From contig NC_022997.1 of NCBI RefSeq assembly GCF_000503895.1, positions 124,001-188,000 on the forward strand: a stretch of 64,000 nucleotides of DNA, given 5' to 3'. Positions 28,852-37,517 of the stretch are shown piece after piece (the stretch's first letter is position 1; each line of letters opens with the position of its first letter). Under the pieces are notes generated by a model. It saw only the letters and a list, made by a program, of their open reading frames with translations, was not told the DNA's origin and searched no databases. The DNA comes from Hyphomicrobium nitrativorans NL23. Lineage in GTDB: Bacteria; Pseudomonadota; Alphaproteobacteria; Rhizobiales; Hyphomicrobiaceae. Made by a program: the position numbers and the translations under genes.

Positions 28852-28923
28852 CGATTGGCGTAGGATTCGAACCCACAACAGCGAGATTAACAGTCTCGTG
28901 CTCTACCTCTGAGCTAGCCGGTT
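28852..28923 (-). tRNA. tRNA-Asn-like gene (anticodon GTT), degenerate acceptor stem
   Basis: On the minus strand a 72-base cloverleaf can be laid out with canonical arm lengths: D stem GCTC/GAGC, anticodon stem CGAGA/TCTCG around the loop CTGTTAA (anticodon GTT, Asn), five-base variable loop, and T arm GTGGG-TTCGAAT-CCTAC. The seven-base acceptor stem, however, pairs at only four positions (AACCGGC against GCCAATC), and no CCA is encoded. It is therefore either a decayed tRNA-Asn or an unusual tRNA. It lies four bases from the second tRNA-like sequence. Confidence 0.6.
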
Positions 28924-28927
28924 TTGG

Positions 28928-28997
28928 AGAAGCCAAAGGGAATCGAACCCCCTACCTCCCAGCATCGCTGGGCGCTCTGCCACTGAGCTATGGCCTC
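28928..28997 (-). tRNA. tRNA-like gene, anticodon uncertain (possibly GAT, Ile)
   Basis: On the minus strand: acceptor GAGGCCA with TGGCTTC (seven pairs, one G-T), D stem GCTC/GAGC, and a T arm GGGGG-TTCGATT-CCCTT. The anticodon arm is abnormal: CCCAG-CGATG-CTGGG gives a five-base loop, or a four-pair stem around GCGATGC with anticodon GAT but C instead of the invariant T at position 33. Total length is 70 bases and no CCA is encoded. A degenerate or special-purpose tRNA; amino-acid identity is not safe. Confidence 0.5.
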
Positions 28998-29277
28998 ATT
29001 TTACTCCCGAAGACGCGGAACACGCTCTCCGCAGAGCGGCGCGCGCCAGCCGGGTCTCAACGAGCCCGGACACATGGCGTCTGGCAGGAGATGGTGAGTA
29101 AACAGCCGATTTGGGCGAAAATCCACGTGCCTCCCGAAAATGCTCAACCATGGTTATGAACGGCAGCTCCCACCCTCCTCACGCCGCATTGCGTTCGGCG
29201 GTCTGCCGCGGTACGCCTCGGGCTTCAAACGCAACGCGCCTCCGGGGCGTGTCCGGCGTTTCAGATGGGGGAAGCGA

Positions 29278-30939
29278 ATGTCTCGGCTGAGCCTTCCGCG
29301 TGCCGCGCTCAAGCCGCGCTACGACGTGGTCGTCGTGGGCTCGGGATATGGCGGCGGGGTGACGGCCTCGCGGCTCGCGCGGGCGGGAAAGCGCGTCGCC
29401 GTCATCGAGCGCGGGCGGGAAATCCCGACGGGTTCTTTCCCGCAGAAATTCTCCGATCTTCGCCACGAGTTCCGGGTCACGGGTAAGAACTTCCGCAGCG
29501 GCTCCGAGCAGGCGATCTACGACGTGCGGCTCGGGCGCGACATGCACGTGCTCGTGGCGTGTGGGCTCGGCGGCGGATCGCTCGTCAACGCCGGCGTGTC
29601 GCTGGTTCCGGATCGCCGCGTGTTCACCGATCACGCGTGGCCGGGGCAAATCGCGCAGGACGGAATGCTCGATGAGGGGTTCCGGCGCGCGGAAGCCTGG
29701 CTGCGGCCGGTGGCCGATCCGCGTGCGCGGGAGATGACCAAGTTCAAGGTGCTGGAGCGCGCGGGACGGGCCATGGGGGCCGAACCTGTGGCGTCGCGCA
29801 TCGCCGTTACTTTTGAAGATACCGTCAGCCCTGCCGGCATCGCCCAGGCGGCGTGCACACGCTGCGGCGATTGCTGCGCGGGCTGCAACGTGGGCGCCAA
29901 GAACACGGTCGCGCTTACCTATCTTCCGGACGCTGTGAATCACGGCGCCGACGTGTTCACCGGCCTCAAGGCAGAAACCGTTCGCAAGGGCGCCGATGGC
30001 GTGTGGAAGGTCATGCTGCGCGCCAGCGCGCCGGAGCCGGGCGAACCGGACGAGACGACCATCGAAGCGCCCGTTGTGGTTCTGGCCGCGGGTACGCTCG
30101 GCTCGACCGAAATCCTGCTTCGCTCGCGCGCGGCCGGCCTCCCGCTTTCCGACAAGATCGGTCATAGATTTTCGGCGAACGGCGACATCATCGCTTTCGG
30201 CTATGGCGCAAAGACGCCCGTCAACGCGGTCGGCGTCGGCCATCCTGCGAAGGTGGACGGGCTCGAAATCGGCGCGTCCGTCTCCGGCCAGATCGAATTC
30301 CGCGACCCGGAGACGCTCTCGAACCAACTCAACGTGCAGGAGGGTGCGCTGCCGTCCGCGTTCGCGTCCGTGCTGCCTGTCATGTTCGTGCCCAACGGGC
30401 GCCTGCTCGGTGCGCTGCAAAGCCTGATCAGCGGCGTTTACAAAGGTCCGTTCGCGAGCCTGCAGACCTTCTTCGCCGTTTCGCACGACAGCGCCTCGGG
30501 GCGCTTCTCGCTCGAAGACGATGCGTTGAGCCTCGCCTGGGAGAACGCCAAGGACGAGCCGGTCTATGCGCGGCTCGACGCAATTCTCTCCAAGCTCGTC
30601 GCGGAGAGTGGGGGAGCCTACGTCAAGAACCCGCTCGCGGGCACCGTGATGGGCCACCAGCCCGCGACCGCGCATCCGCTCGGCGGCTGCGGCATGGGCC
30701 GCGACAGAACGGACGGCGTCGTCGATCACAAGTGCCGCGTTTTCAACGGGGCTGCTGGCGCGGGCGACACGGACGTTCACGACGGCCTCTACGTGATCGA
30801 CGGGGCGGTGATCCCGCGCTCGCTCGGCGTCAATCCGCTGCTCACCATCACGGCGCTTTCCGAGCGCGCCATGCTGCACTTTGCGCGCGATCGCGGCCTC
30901 AGCTACACAACGGCACCGGCCGCACCCGCCGCGGCCTGA
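29278..30939 (+). CDS. GMC-family FAD oxidoreductase (cholesterol-oxidase-like)
   Basis: 553 residues from ATG 29278 (GGGGGA six bases upstream). The FAD-binding VVVGSGYGGGVTASRLARAG is at residue 17 on. Next come DMHVLVACGLGGGSLVNAGVSL, ACTRCGDCCAGCNVGAKNT (the Cys-rich segment typical of the cholesterol-oxidase-like branch), VLAAGTLGSTEILLRS, and the C-terminal MGHQPATAHPLGGCGMGRD and VIDGAVIPRSLGVNPLLTITALSER. There is no signal peptide. Substrate is probably a hydrophobic alcohol or sterol-like compound, but the native substrate cannot be read from sequence. The PRMT-like gene follows after 10 bases, so they are likely co-transcribed. Confidence 0.92.
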   Translation: MSRLSLPRAALKPRYDVVVVGSGYGGGVTASRLARAGKRVAVIERGREIPTGSFPQKFSDLRHEFRVTGKNFRSGSEQAIYDVRLGRDMHVLVACGLGGGSLVNAGVSLVPDRRVFTDHAWPGQIAQDGMLDEGFRRAEAWLRPVADPRAREMTKFKVLERAGRAMGAEPVASRIAVTFEDTVSPAGIAQAACTRCGDCCAGCNVGAKNTVALTYLPDAVNHGADVFTGLKAETVRKGADGVWKVMLRASAPEPGEPDETTIEAPVVVLAAGTLGSTEILLRSRAAGLPLSDKIGHRFSANGDIIAFGYGAKTPVNAVGVGHPAKVDGLEIGASVSGQIEFRDPETLSNQLNVQEGALPSAFASVLPVMFVPNGRLLGALQSLISGVYKGPFASLQTFFAVSHDSASGRFSLEDDALSLAWENAKDEPVYARLDAILSKLVAESGGAYVKNPLAGTVMGHQPATAHPLGGCGMGRDRTDGVVDHKCRVFNGAAGAGDTDVHDGLYVIDGAVIPRSLGVNPLLTITALSERAMLHFARDRGLSYTTAPAAPAAA

Positions 30940-30949
30940 CCGAGGTTCC

Positions 30950-31888
30950 ATGCGCATCGAATACCATCGCACGCTGATCGCCGACCGCGTTCGCAACCAG
31001 GCGTTCCACGACGCGCTCGCCCGCACGATCCGGAAGGGCGAGACGACGGTCGCCGACATCGGCGCGGGAACGGGTCTGATCGGGCTCATGGCCGCGAAGC
31101 TCGGCGCGCGCGACGTCATTCTCTACGAGGCGGCCGAGGTGGCGGGCGTTGCGGACGCGACGCTGCGCGCCAACCGCGCGCGCGGCTGCCATCTCATGCC
31201 GTGTCATTCGACCGAGATGGAGGACCCGCCGCGCGTCGATCTCGTGGTGTCGGAAACGCTCGGCAACTATGCGTTCGAAGAAAACATCATCGCGACGCTT
31301 GCCGATGCCGAGCGGCGCCACCTCAAGGACGGCGGCGTGATCATTCCCTCACGCATCCGGCAGTTCGTGGCGCCCGTCATCACCGACCGCATTCAACGCG
31401 AGCTCACAGTGTGGGACGATGTCGGCTTTGGGCTCGATCTTTCGGTCGCGCGCGAGATGAGCCTCAACAACGTCTATGTGCGGACCCTCGCGGCGGACGA
31501 GTTGCTGGGCGGCAGCGGCGCGGCGAAAGTGTGGGACGAGGTCACGCTTGGCTCCGACACGCGCGGCGCGCGCAAGGGCGAGGCGTCGTGGACGCTCGAT
31601 CAGGCGCAGACGGTCTATGGTTTCGCCTACTGGTGGGAGGCGGAGCTGATCTCGGGCGTCACGCTTTCAACCGCGCCGGATGCGCCGCGCACGCATTGGG
31701 AGCAGCTCTATTTCCCGCTGACGAAGCCCATGACGATCGACGCAGCCGAAAGCGTGCTGATCTCGCTGCGTTCGAAGTCATCCGAAGAGGAGGGCACGCA
31801 TCTGGGCTGGACGGCGGTCCACTTCGACCGCGACGGCGCATCCAAGGCACGCCAGGCGATGGATCTCGATAAAGGCTGGATCCCCTAA
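30950..31888 (+). CDS. PRMT-like SAM-dependent methyltransferase
   Basis: 312 residues, ATG 30950 with GAGG five bases upstream. SAM motif I is VADIGAGTGLIGLMAAKLGA near residue 36. The double-E-type loop is SETLGNYAFEENI near 102, and the THW loop of protein arginine methyltransferases is present as RTHWEQLYFPL in the C-terminal beta-barrel-like half, followed by KPMTID. These are features of class I PRMTs, common in eukaryotes and patchy in bacteria. Target unknown. It follows the GMC gene by 10 bases. Its stop TAA lies inside the terminal repeat of the element at 31885-32055. Confidence 0.8.
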   Translation: MRIEYHRTLIADRVRNQAFHDALARTIRKGETTVADIGAGTGLIGLMAAKLGARDVILYEAAEVAGVADATLRANRARGCHLMPCHSTEMEDPPRVDLVVSETLGNYAFEENIIATLADAERRHLKDGGVIIPSRIRQFVAPVITDRIQRELTVWDDVGFGLDLSVAREMSLNNVYVRTLAADELLGGSGAAKVWDEVTLGSDTRGARKGEASWTLDQAQTVYGFAYWWEAELISGVTLSTAPDAPRTHWEQLYFPLTKPMTIDAAESVLISLRSKSSEEEGTHLGWTAVHFDRDGASKARQAMDLDKGWIP

Positions 31889-32055
31889 AGCACGTTCAGG
31901 TCAGACGGACTCGCGTTTTTCCCCTCCCACTTGTGGGGAGGGGCTAGGGGTGGGGGGAAGCCCAACACCAGATGGTGCTCAATCCCCCCCTCCTAACCTC
32001 CCCCACAAGGGGGGGAGGGACAGCGTCGAGTTCGTTTGAAATGAACACGCTCTAG
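31885..32055. mobile_element. MITE-like palindromic element with terminal inverted repeats (family B, complete)
   Basis: About 171 bases exactly filling the space between two convergent genes. The left end CTAAAGCACGTTCAG and the reverse complement of the right end (CTAGAGCGTGTTCAT) match over about 30 bases with mismatches. Inside are two large G/C-run arms: CCCCTCCCACTTGTGGGGA at 31921 on, and the matching CCTCCCCCACAAGGGGG near 32000. The left CTAA supplies the PRMT-like stop and the right CTAG supplies the phaZ stop. No ORF inside. Half of it recurs at 18452-18580. Confidence 0.7.
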
Positions 32056-33443
32056 AGTTTTTCAGGTTTGACTACCGCTGCATCAGGATCGACGGGCGCG
32101 ACGTCGTTGGCCGGCGCGAACGTGAAGGCGACGGAAGCGGGATCGTAGTTGCCCGCGACAGACGGGGCCGCGACGCGCGACGCGGCAGGACGCGTCGGGA
32201 TCATCTCTGCGCGCGGATCGAACGAGCGGATGAATTGCGCGACGGCGGGCGCGATCTCGGCGCGGAAGCGCGAGCCGTTGAAAATGCCGTAGTGGCCGAC
32301 CTCCGGACATTCCAGATGCAGCCGGCGTGCGGCCGGCAGGCGCGTGCAAAGATCGTGGGCCGCTCGGCATTGGCCGAGGCCGGTGATGTCATCCTTGCCG
32401 CCCTCGATGGTCATCAGCGCCGTGCGCCGGATCGCGCCCGGAACGACGCGGCGGCCCCGGTGGGTCATCGAGCCGTGGGGCAGCGCGTGCTGGACGAACA
32501 CCCGCTCGATGGTGTCGAGATAGAACTCGGCCGCGAGATCCATCACGGCGAGATACTCGTCATAGAACGTGCGATGTTTCTCGGCGGAATCGCCATCGCC
32601 GTGCACGAGGTGCATGAACAGCTCCTTGTGCGCGTTGGCATGACGGTCGAGGTTCATCGACATGAACCCCGAAAGCTGCAGGAAGCCCGGATAAACCTGG
32701 CGGCCCACGCCCTGGTTCGGCCAGGGCACATTCGTGATGACGTTGCGGCGGAACCACTCCGTGCCGCGCTCGACCGCCACGCGGTTCACGGCTGTCGGGC
32801 TCATCCGCGTATCGATAGGGCCGCCCGCGAGGATCATGCTGAGCGGCAGTGCCGGATCGTCGTCCTCCTCCATGAGAGACACCGCGGACAGCACGGGCAC
32901 TGCCGGCTGGCATACGGCGAAGACATGCACGTCGCCGCGGAAACCCTGCAGCATGTCGCGGACGTAATCGATGTAGTCGTCGAGACCGAACGTGCCGGCC
33001 GAAAGCGGGACCGCGCGGGCATCCTGCCAATCGGTGATGTAGACCTCATGGCTCGGCAGCAACGCTTCGACGGTGCCGCGAAGCAGCGTCGCGAAGTGCC
33101 CCGACATGGGCGCGACAAGCAGCACCTTTGGATCACCCTCCCGCTCCTCGACCGGGATGTCGCGGCGGAAATGAACGAGCCGGCAGAACGGGCGCTCCCA
33201 GACCGATTGCTCGGTCACCGCCACGCTGCGGCGGCCGACCTCCGTCTGCGAGATCCCGAACACCGGCTTGTCGTAGCGGCGCGTCGTGCGTTCGAACACT
33301 TCGCAGGCCGCGGAGGCGTGCCGCCCCACGGGCGTGTGCGCGAATGGATTGAGCGGGCTCTCGACGAGGTAGCGGACGGATTCCGCGACAGCCCGCGCCG
33401 GCTTCAGAGCGACGTGGCTCATTTCGTACCAGTGATAAAGCAC
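32052..33443 (-). CDS. phaZ: Intracellular polyhydroxyalkanoate depolymerase
   Basis: 463 residues from the GTG at 33443 (VLYHWYEMSHVALKPAR, which lines up with PhaZ N-termini; GGGAG eight bases upstream); the longer frame to 33611 is rejected. Family marks are VLLVAPMSGHFATLLRGTVE, VYITDWQDARAVPL, the nucleophile Cys in FAVCQPAVPVLSA, ILAGGPIDTR, and the C-terminal GGKDDITGLGQC and GHYGIFNGSRFR (acid and His). It hydrolyses stored poly-3-hydroxybutyrate on cytoplasmic granules. The Pro/Ala-rich tail of about 50 residues is longer than usual. No other pha gene is next to it. The stop TAG is in the adjacent repeat end. Confidence 0.94.
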   Translation of the reverse strand: MLYHWYEMSHVALKPARAVAESVRYLVESPLNPFAHTPVGRHASAACEVFERTTRRYDKPVFGISQTEVGRRSVAVTEQSVWERPFCRLVHFRRDIPVEEREGDPKVLLVAPMSGHFATLLRGTVEALLPSHEVYITDWQDARAVPLSAGTFGLDDYIDYVRDMLQGFRGDVHVFAVCQPAVPVLSAVSLMEEDDDPALPLSMILAGGPIDTRMSPTAVNRVAVERGTEWFRRNVITNVPWPNQGVGRQVYPGFLQLSGFMSMNLDRHANAHKELFMHLVHGDGDSAEKHRTFYDEYLAVMDLAAEFYLDTIERVFVQHALPHGSMTHRGRRVVPGAIRRTALMTIEGGKDDITGLGQCRAAHDLCTRLPAARRLHLECPEVGHYGIFNGSRFRAEIAPAVAQFIRSFDPRAEMIPTRPAASRVAAPSVAGNYDPASVAFTFAPANDVAPVDPDAAVVKPEKL

Positions 33444-33639
33444 AATCGATGCTCCCCGCTCGTGTGCGCTCACTGGACCGCAACCGTTGTCCGATGGTCC
33501 CGCTCCGCTTGTGGCAAAGCCCGGATCGCGAACGGCCAGGTGCGGCGCGTTGGCCGCAAGACACGGAAGTTCGTTGATTTTCTCGCGCGTCCCCCGCCGC
33601 TCAGGATGCACTGATTCGCGAGGCTTGACTCGTGCGCGC

Positions 33640-34281
33640 CTACAACACCTTGGCGAGTTCGGTGGCGAGCGTATCGGCGTCCACCGTGTGGGGGAAATGT
33701 CTGATGAACTCGCCGTTCTTGTCCATCAAGTAGAGAAAGGCGCTGTGATCGACGTTGTAATGATCCGGCGTCTCCGGATTCTCGACCTTCTTCGCGTACA
33801 CGCGATAAACCTTGATTGCGCCTGCGACGTCGTCGGCCGGGCCGGAAAGCCCGACGATGGCGGGGTGGAAACTCTTGACGTACTGGCCCGTCACTTCCGG
33901 CGTGTCGCGCTCGGGATCGACGGTGATGAAGATGGGCGTCAGGGCCTTCGCTTTGTCGCCGAGCTGATCGAGGGCTGCGGCAATGATCTGAAGGCCGGAG
34001 GGACACACGTCGGGACAGTTCGTGAAGCCGAAGAAAACCAGCATCGGCTTGCCGGAGAAATCCTTCTCCGTTACGCGCGCGCCCTCGGCGTTGACGAGGC
34101 TGAACGGGCCGCCGATCAGCGCCCGCCCCGTCGATGCCTCACGCGGGTCACCTGTCTGGCCGAAATCGGCAAGCAACAGGACCGCCGTCACCACGCCGGC
34201 CAGAAGCCCCATCAACAGCGCAAGCAAAAGCGTGCGCCGCGACGTGCCCGCTCTTTTCGCCTCACCCGTATTTCCCGCCAT
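33640..34281 (-). CDS. SCO1/SenC family copper-binding protein
   Basis: 213 residues. An N-terminal membrane anchor (TLLLALLMGLLAGVVTAVLLL) precedes a thioredoxin-fold periplasmic domain with the copper-binding FTNCPDVCPSGL (CxxxC) and the distal His in VDHSAFLYLMD. SCO proteins deliver copper to the CuA centre of cytochrome oxidase or act in thiol redox. In Rhodobacter the homologue senC sits beside regB and regA, and here it is divergent from regB, so a shared redox-controlled intergenic region is likely. Confidence 0.94.
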   Translation of the reverse strand: MAGNTGEAKRAGTSRRTLLLALLMGLLAGVVTAVLLLADFGQTGDPREASTGRALIGGPFSLVNAEGARVTEKDFSGKPMLVFFGFTNCPDVCPSGLQIIAAALDQLGDKAKALTPIFITVDPERDTPEVTGQYVKSFHPAIVGLSGPADDVAGAIKVYRVYAKKVENPETPDHYNVDHSAFLYLMDKNGEFIRHFPHTVDADTLATELAKVL

Positions 34282-34631
34282 GGCGCGTCACTCTCGTTTT
34301 TTTATCGATGCGTTCGGCATTCGGGATGCGCTGAACGCTCCCGCCCCGCGGGTCTAGCCTAAAGGACACGGAGCGAGGCTGCGGTGCGCAAGGTATACAA
34401 AGATGACTGGAATTTCCCAGGCCATATGGTCGCCCCCGCTGGGGCCGCGGCCACGCTCATCCACCCTTTCGCTCTTGCGAAATCGCACTTCGGCGGTTTA
34501 CCGGACCGCAGAAGCCCCTATCTTCGTGTCAGGGTTTCCCCCGCCCGGGCCGTCCGCTGGCATAGGGGCGGGCTGGGCCCGTATGCTAATACTCAGGGCT
34601 CACCACACGCCCAAATCGGAAGCCGTCACCC
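34282..34631. promoter_or_regulatory. Divergent SCO-regB control region
   Basis: 350 bases between two outward-facing genes whose homologues are co-regulated. It must carry both promoters. I see no unmistakable RegA box. No gene is supported; the 103-residue frame from 34384 looks like noise. Confidence 0.5.
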
Positions 34632-36056
34632 GTGCCTGGAAATCTACTCAAAGACGTCGAACGTAAAATTCTCACCGGCAGCGACAGCCGGCTGAGGCTG
34701 CTCACCATCGTCCGGCTGAGATGGCTCGGCGTGTTCGGGCAGATTATCGCGGTCAGCATCGTCTACTTCGGGCTCGGCTTCGACCTGCCCGTGGGACCCT
34801 GCCTGATCGTGATCGCGGTGTCGGCGTGGGTGAACGTCTTCCTCGGGATCCTCTATCCGGCGCGGCACCGGCTCTCCGTCAACTTCGCCACGACGCTCTT
34901 GGCCTACGACATCATCCAGCTTGCCTCGCTGCTCTATCTGACGGGCGGCATCGACAATCCCTTCACGATGCTGATCGTGGCCCCCGTCACGGTGTCGGCC
35001 GCGACATTGCCGTTCACGCGCACCATCGGGCTCGGGGTGCTGGCGGTGGTCTGCGCGACGTTTCTCGCCTTCTACGGGTTGCCGCTCCCATGGATGCCCG
35101 AGGGCGGGCTTTATCACCCGCTGGTCTACAAGCTCGGCGTTCTCGCCGCCGTCGCGTCGTCCATGCCGTTCCTCGCGCTTTACGTCTGGCGATTGACGCA
35201 AGAGGGTCAGAAGATGTCGACGGCGCTCGCCGCGACGGAACTCGTGCTCTCGCGCGAGCAGAAGCTGCATGCGCTGGACGGCCTAGCCGCGGCCGCGGCG
35301 CACGAGTTGGGCACCCCGCTCTCCACGATCACCCTGGTCACCAACGAACTCGACCGTCAGATCGAAAAGAACAGCCCGTATCGCGAGGATATTCTGCTTC
35401 TGCGGAGCCAGGCTCAGCGGTGCCGGGAGATCCTGCAGAAGCTCACGCGCCACCCGCGCGACGAGGACCCGCTGCACGCGAGCCTGAACGTGAAGGAAAT
35501 GATCCACGAGGCGGCATCGCCCTACATGGCGTCGGGGACGATCCTGGCCATTCGGGCCGCACCAGCCGCCTCGGCGGCTGGGCCTGACGCACGCGTGCCT
35601 CTCGGCGTCCGCAGGCCCGGCGTCATCTACGGTCTCGGCAACATCATCGAGAACGCGGTGGATTTCTCGAACACCCGCGTCGACATCAGCGCGGAGTGGG
35701 ACGGCGATATCGTCTCCGTGCTGATCGCCGACGACGGGCCCGGCTTCAAACCGGAACTTATCGAAAACCTGGGCGAACCTTATGTGACAGCGCGTGCGGC
35801 CGTGCGCCGGAACCGTAGCAATCCCAAGGTTTCGGGGCTCGGGCTCGGGTTCTTCATCGCCAAGACGCTGCTCGAACGCTCCGGCGCGCGGCTCCATCTG
35901 GACAACCGGCCGGCGCCCGAGCATGGCGCCCGGGTGCATATCATCTGGCCAAGAGCCGCCTTCGAGGCGGCACCCGAAAGCCGGGAGCCGATCCACCCAA
36001 GGGCCCAGCTCAGAGAGCCTCCCGGTCCGGGCGATCCGATTTCCGATGCGATATAA
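34632..36056 (+). CDS. regB: Redox sensor histidine kinase RegB/ActS/PrrB
   Basis: 474 residues from the GTG at 34632 (GGAAG about ten bases upstream). Six hydrophobic segments in the first 200 residues form the membrane domain, with the ubiquinone-binding heptapeptide GGIDNPF near residue 114. The H-box is AAAHELGTPLSTITL near 222, and the redox-active Cys is in RCREILQKL near 261. N, G1 and G2 boxes follow: NIIENAVDFS, DDGPGF and GLGLGFFIAK. RegB autophosphorylates under reducing conditions and phosphorylates RegA. All the redox residues of the family are present, so it should be functional. The partner gene follows at 36217. Confidence 0.96.
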   Translation: MPGNLLKDVERKILTGSDSRLRLLTIVRLRWLGVFGQIIAVSIVYFGLGFDLPVGPCLIVIAVSAWVNVFLGILYPARHRLSVNFATTLLAYDIIQLASLLYLTGGIDNPFTMLIVAPVTVSAATLPFTRTIGLGVLAVVCATFLAFYGLPLPWMPEGGLYHPLVYKLGVLAAVASSMPFLALYVWRLTQEGQKMSTALAATELVLSREQKLHALDGLAAAAAHELGTPLSTITLVTNELDRQIEKNSPYREDILLLRSQAQRCREILQKLTRHPRDEDPLHASLNVKEMIHEAASPYMASGTILAIRAAPAASAAGPDARVPLGVRRPGVIYGLGNIIENAVDFSNTRVDISAEWDGDIVSVLIADDGPGFKPELIENLGEPYVTARAAVRRNRSNPKVSGLGLGFFIAKTLLERSGARLHLDNRPAPEHGARVHIIWPRAAFEAAPESREPIHPRAQLREPPGPGDPISDAI

Positions 36057-36216
36057 GGTGCTAGGACAACAGAAGAAACGAGGAACCCGGTGTATTCACC
36101 ATGTTCTGGACTCCGCAGATTTGCGCGATGTCCCGGATAAAACTCGTGATAAAAGGTTTGAGTCTATCCCTGACGAAGCATAAGCCGCTCATATAAAGAA
36201 ACTCGGGAGGTGCGCG

Positions 36217-36783
36217 GTGGAGACCGAAGACCTATCATTCCAGAAAGACGAACTGCCCGAGGATCGCTCACTGATCATCGTGGACGATGATCGTGCCTTC
36301 CTGCAGCGGCTTGCCCGCGCCATGGAAACCCGCGGCTTCGATGTTCGCAGCGCTCACTCGATCGCCGAAGGCATCGAGCTGATCCGTGCCCATGCGCCGG
36401 CCTTCGCGGTCGTCGACATGCGGCTCGAAGACGGAAACGGCCTCGACGTCATTGCGGAACTCACGCGGACGCGGCCGGATTCACGCATTATCGTGCTGAC
36501 CGGCTACGGTAACATCGCGACCGCCGTGTCGGCCGTGAAGCTCGGCGCCGTCGATTATCTCGCAAAGCCCGCGGATGCCGACGACGTGACGGACGCGCTG
36601 CTTGCCCCGCCCAATACGAAAGCCGCGCCGCCGGACAATCCGATGTCGGCCGACCGGGTCCGGTGGGAACATATCCAGCGCGTCTACGAACTGTGCAACC
36701 GCAACGTGTCCGAGACGGCGCGGCGGCTCAACATGCATCGGCGAACCCTGCAGCGCATTCTCGCCAAGCGCGCACCGAAGTAA
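36217..36783 (+). CDS. regA: Redox response regulator RegA/ActR/PrrA
   Basis: 188 residues, GTG start 36217 with GGGAGG six bases upstream. Receiver domain with acidic pocket LIIVDDDRAF and phospho-acceptor Asp in AVVDMRLEDGNG near residue 68, then Thr in VLTGYGN and Lys in YLAKPADADD. A short Pro-rich linker (APPDNP) leads to a Fis-type helix-turn-helix NVSETARRLNMHRRTLQRIL. RegA globally controls aerobic/anaerobic energy metabolism (oxidases, carbon and nitrogen fixation). It is 160 bases behind regB and ends in a strong terminator. Confidence 0.96.
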   Translation: METEDLSFQKDELPEDRSLIIVDDDRAFLQRLARAMETRGFDVRSAHSIAEGIELIRAHAPAFAVVDMRLEDGNGLDVIAELTRTRPDSRIIVLTGYGNIATAVSAVKLGAVDYLAKPADADDVTDALLAPPNTKAAPPDNPMSADRVRWEHIQRVYELCNRNVSETARRLNMHRRTLQRILAKRAPK

Positions 36784-36788
36784 CAAAG

Positions 36789-36815
36789 CGGGCCGGCAGC
36801 GGCCCGTTTCTTTTT
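36789..36815 (+). terminator. Intrinsic terminator after regA
   Basis: Perfect seven-base-pair stem CGGGCCG/CGGCCCG with loop GCAG (36789-36806), followed by TTTCTTTTT. It begins five bases after the regA stop. The mmcB stop codon lies in the T tract on the other strand, so it may also help to end mmcB transcription. Confidence 0.88.
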
Positions 36816-37335
36816 ATACATCGAAGATGTCCCGGCCGATGGCGGCCGGGAGTGTCGGGTCTAGCAAGACCGAAAGCCGAGACGCGGATGCCCGCGCGAT
36901 CCGGAGCGTCATGGCCTTGCGCCTCGGTGCGGCGAGACGGTGATCGGGTGCTGGGCGCAGGATTTCCCCGCCATAGCGATCGGCGACGATCAGGCCGGTT
37001 TCGCCCGGCAGTACGTCGAGCGGGAATACCGGCAGCACCGCAAAAAACAGGCGATCCGAATACTCCCGGTATTCCGGCCACTTGTGATCGGCGCGGAAGT
37101 CCTCAAGGCAGGATTTGATCTCGACGATCCAAATTCCGCCGTCGGGCGCGATCCCGATTACGTCCGCGCGGCGGCCGTTCGGAAGCGGCATTTCCGAAAT
37201 CGCAGCGAGGCCATGGGCCGCCAACAGCCGCACGACACCGCGACAGATCTCTCGCGCAACGTCCGACTGCGGACCGCCGAGGCTCGGCGAGGGAATAGAG
37301 CCCCCCAAAATCCCGTTATCTACAATGTCGTTCAT
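36814..37335 (-). CDS. mmcB: MmcB family DNA repair protein
   Basis: 173 residues from MNDIVDN (ATG 37335); a GTG at 37401 would add 22 residues and has AAGGAG too close. The core matches the MmcB-like family: CRGVVRLLAAHGLAA, MPLPNGRRADVIGI, GGIWIVEIKSCLEDFRADHKWPEYREYSDRLFFAV, AGLIV..RYGGEILRPAPDHRL. The E-I-K within IVEIKS and the upstream D resemble a PD-(D/E)xK nuclease site. In Caulobacter mmcB is induced by DNA damage and linked to mitomycin C resistance. Convergent with regA. Confidence 0.88.
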   Translation of the reverse strand: MNDIVDNGILGGSIPSPSLGGPQSDVAREICRGVVRLLAAHGLAAISEMPLPNGRRADVIGIAPDGGIWIVEIKSCLEDFRADHKWPEYREYSDRLFFAVLPVFPLDVLPGETGLIVADRYGGEILRPAPDHRLAAPRRKAMTLRIARASASRLSVLLDPTLPAAIGRDIFDV

Positions 37336-37517
37336 GCCGGTCACGGATCTGCCATGCGGGACTGACACCAGATTGCCTTGATGTCCATCATAGTCCCGCA
37401 CTCTCCTTCATCTCGTTCGTCGAGGCCATTCTACATGACAGGCACGCGGCAATCCGCCCTTTCCGGGCCGGATGGCCGTGCTCTCCACTTCGAGTTCTCG
37501 TGAGGCCCACGCGATCC

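Noticed and set aside
29179-31119. 646-residue open frame on the minus strand
   Set aside because: Shadow of the GMC oxidoreductase and PRMT-like genes; His/Arg-rich and without any domain.
36057-36216. Extra small gene between regB and regA
   Set aside because: No frame with start signal; 160 bases of leader before the regA Shine-Dalgarno.
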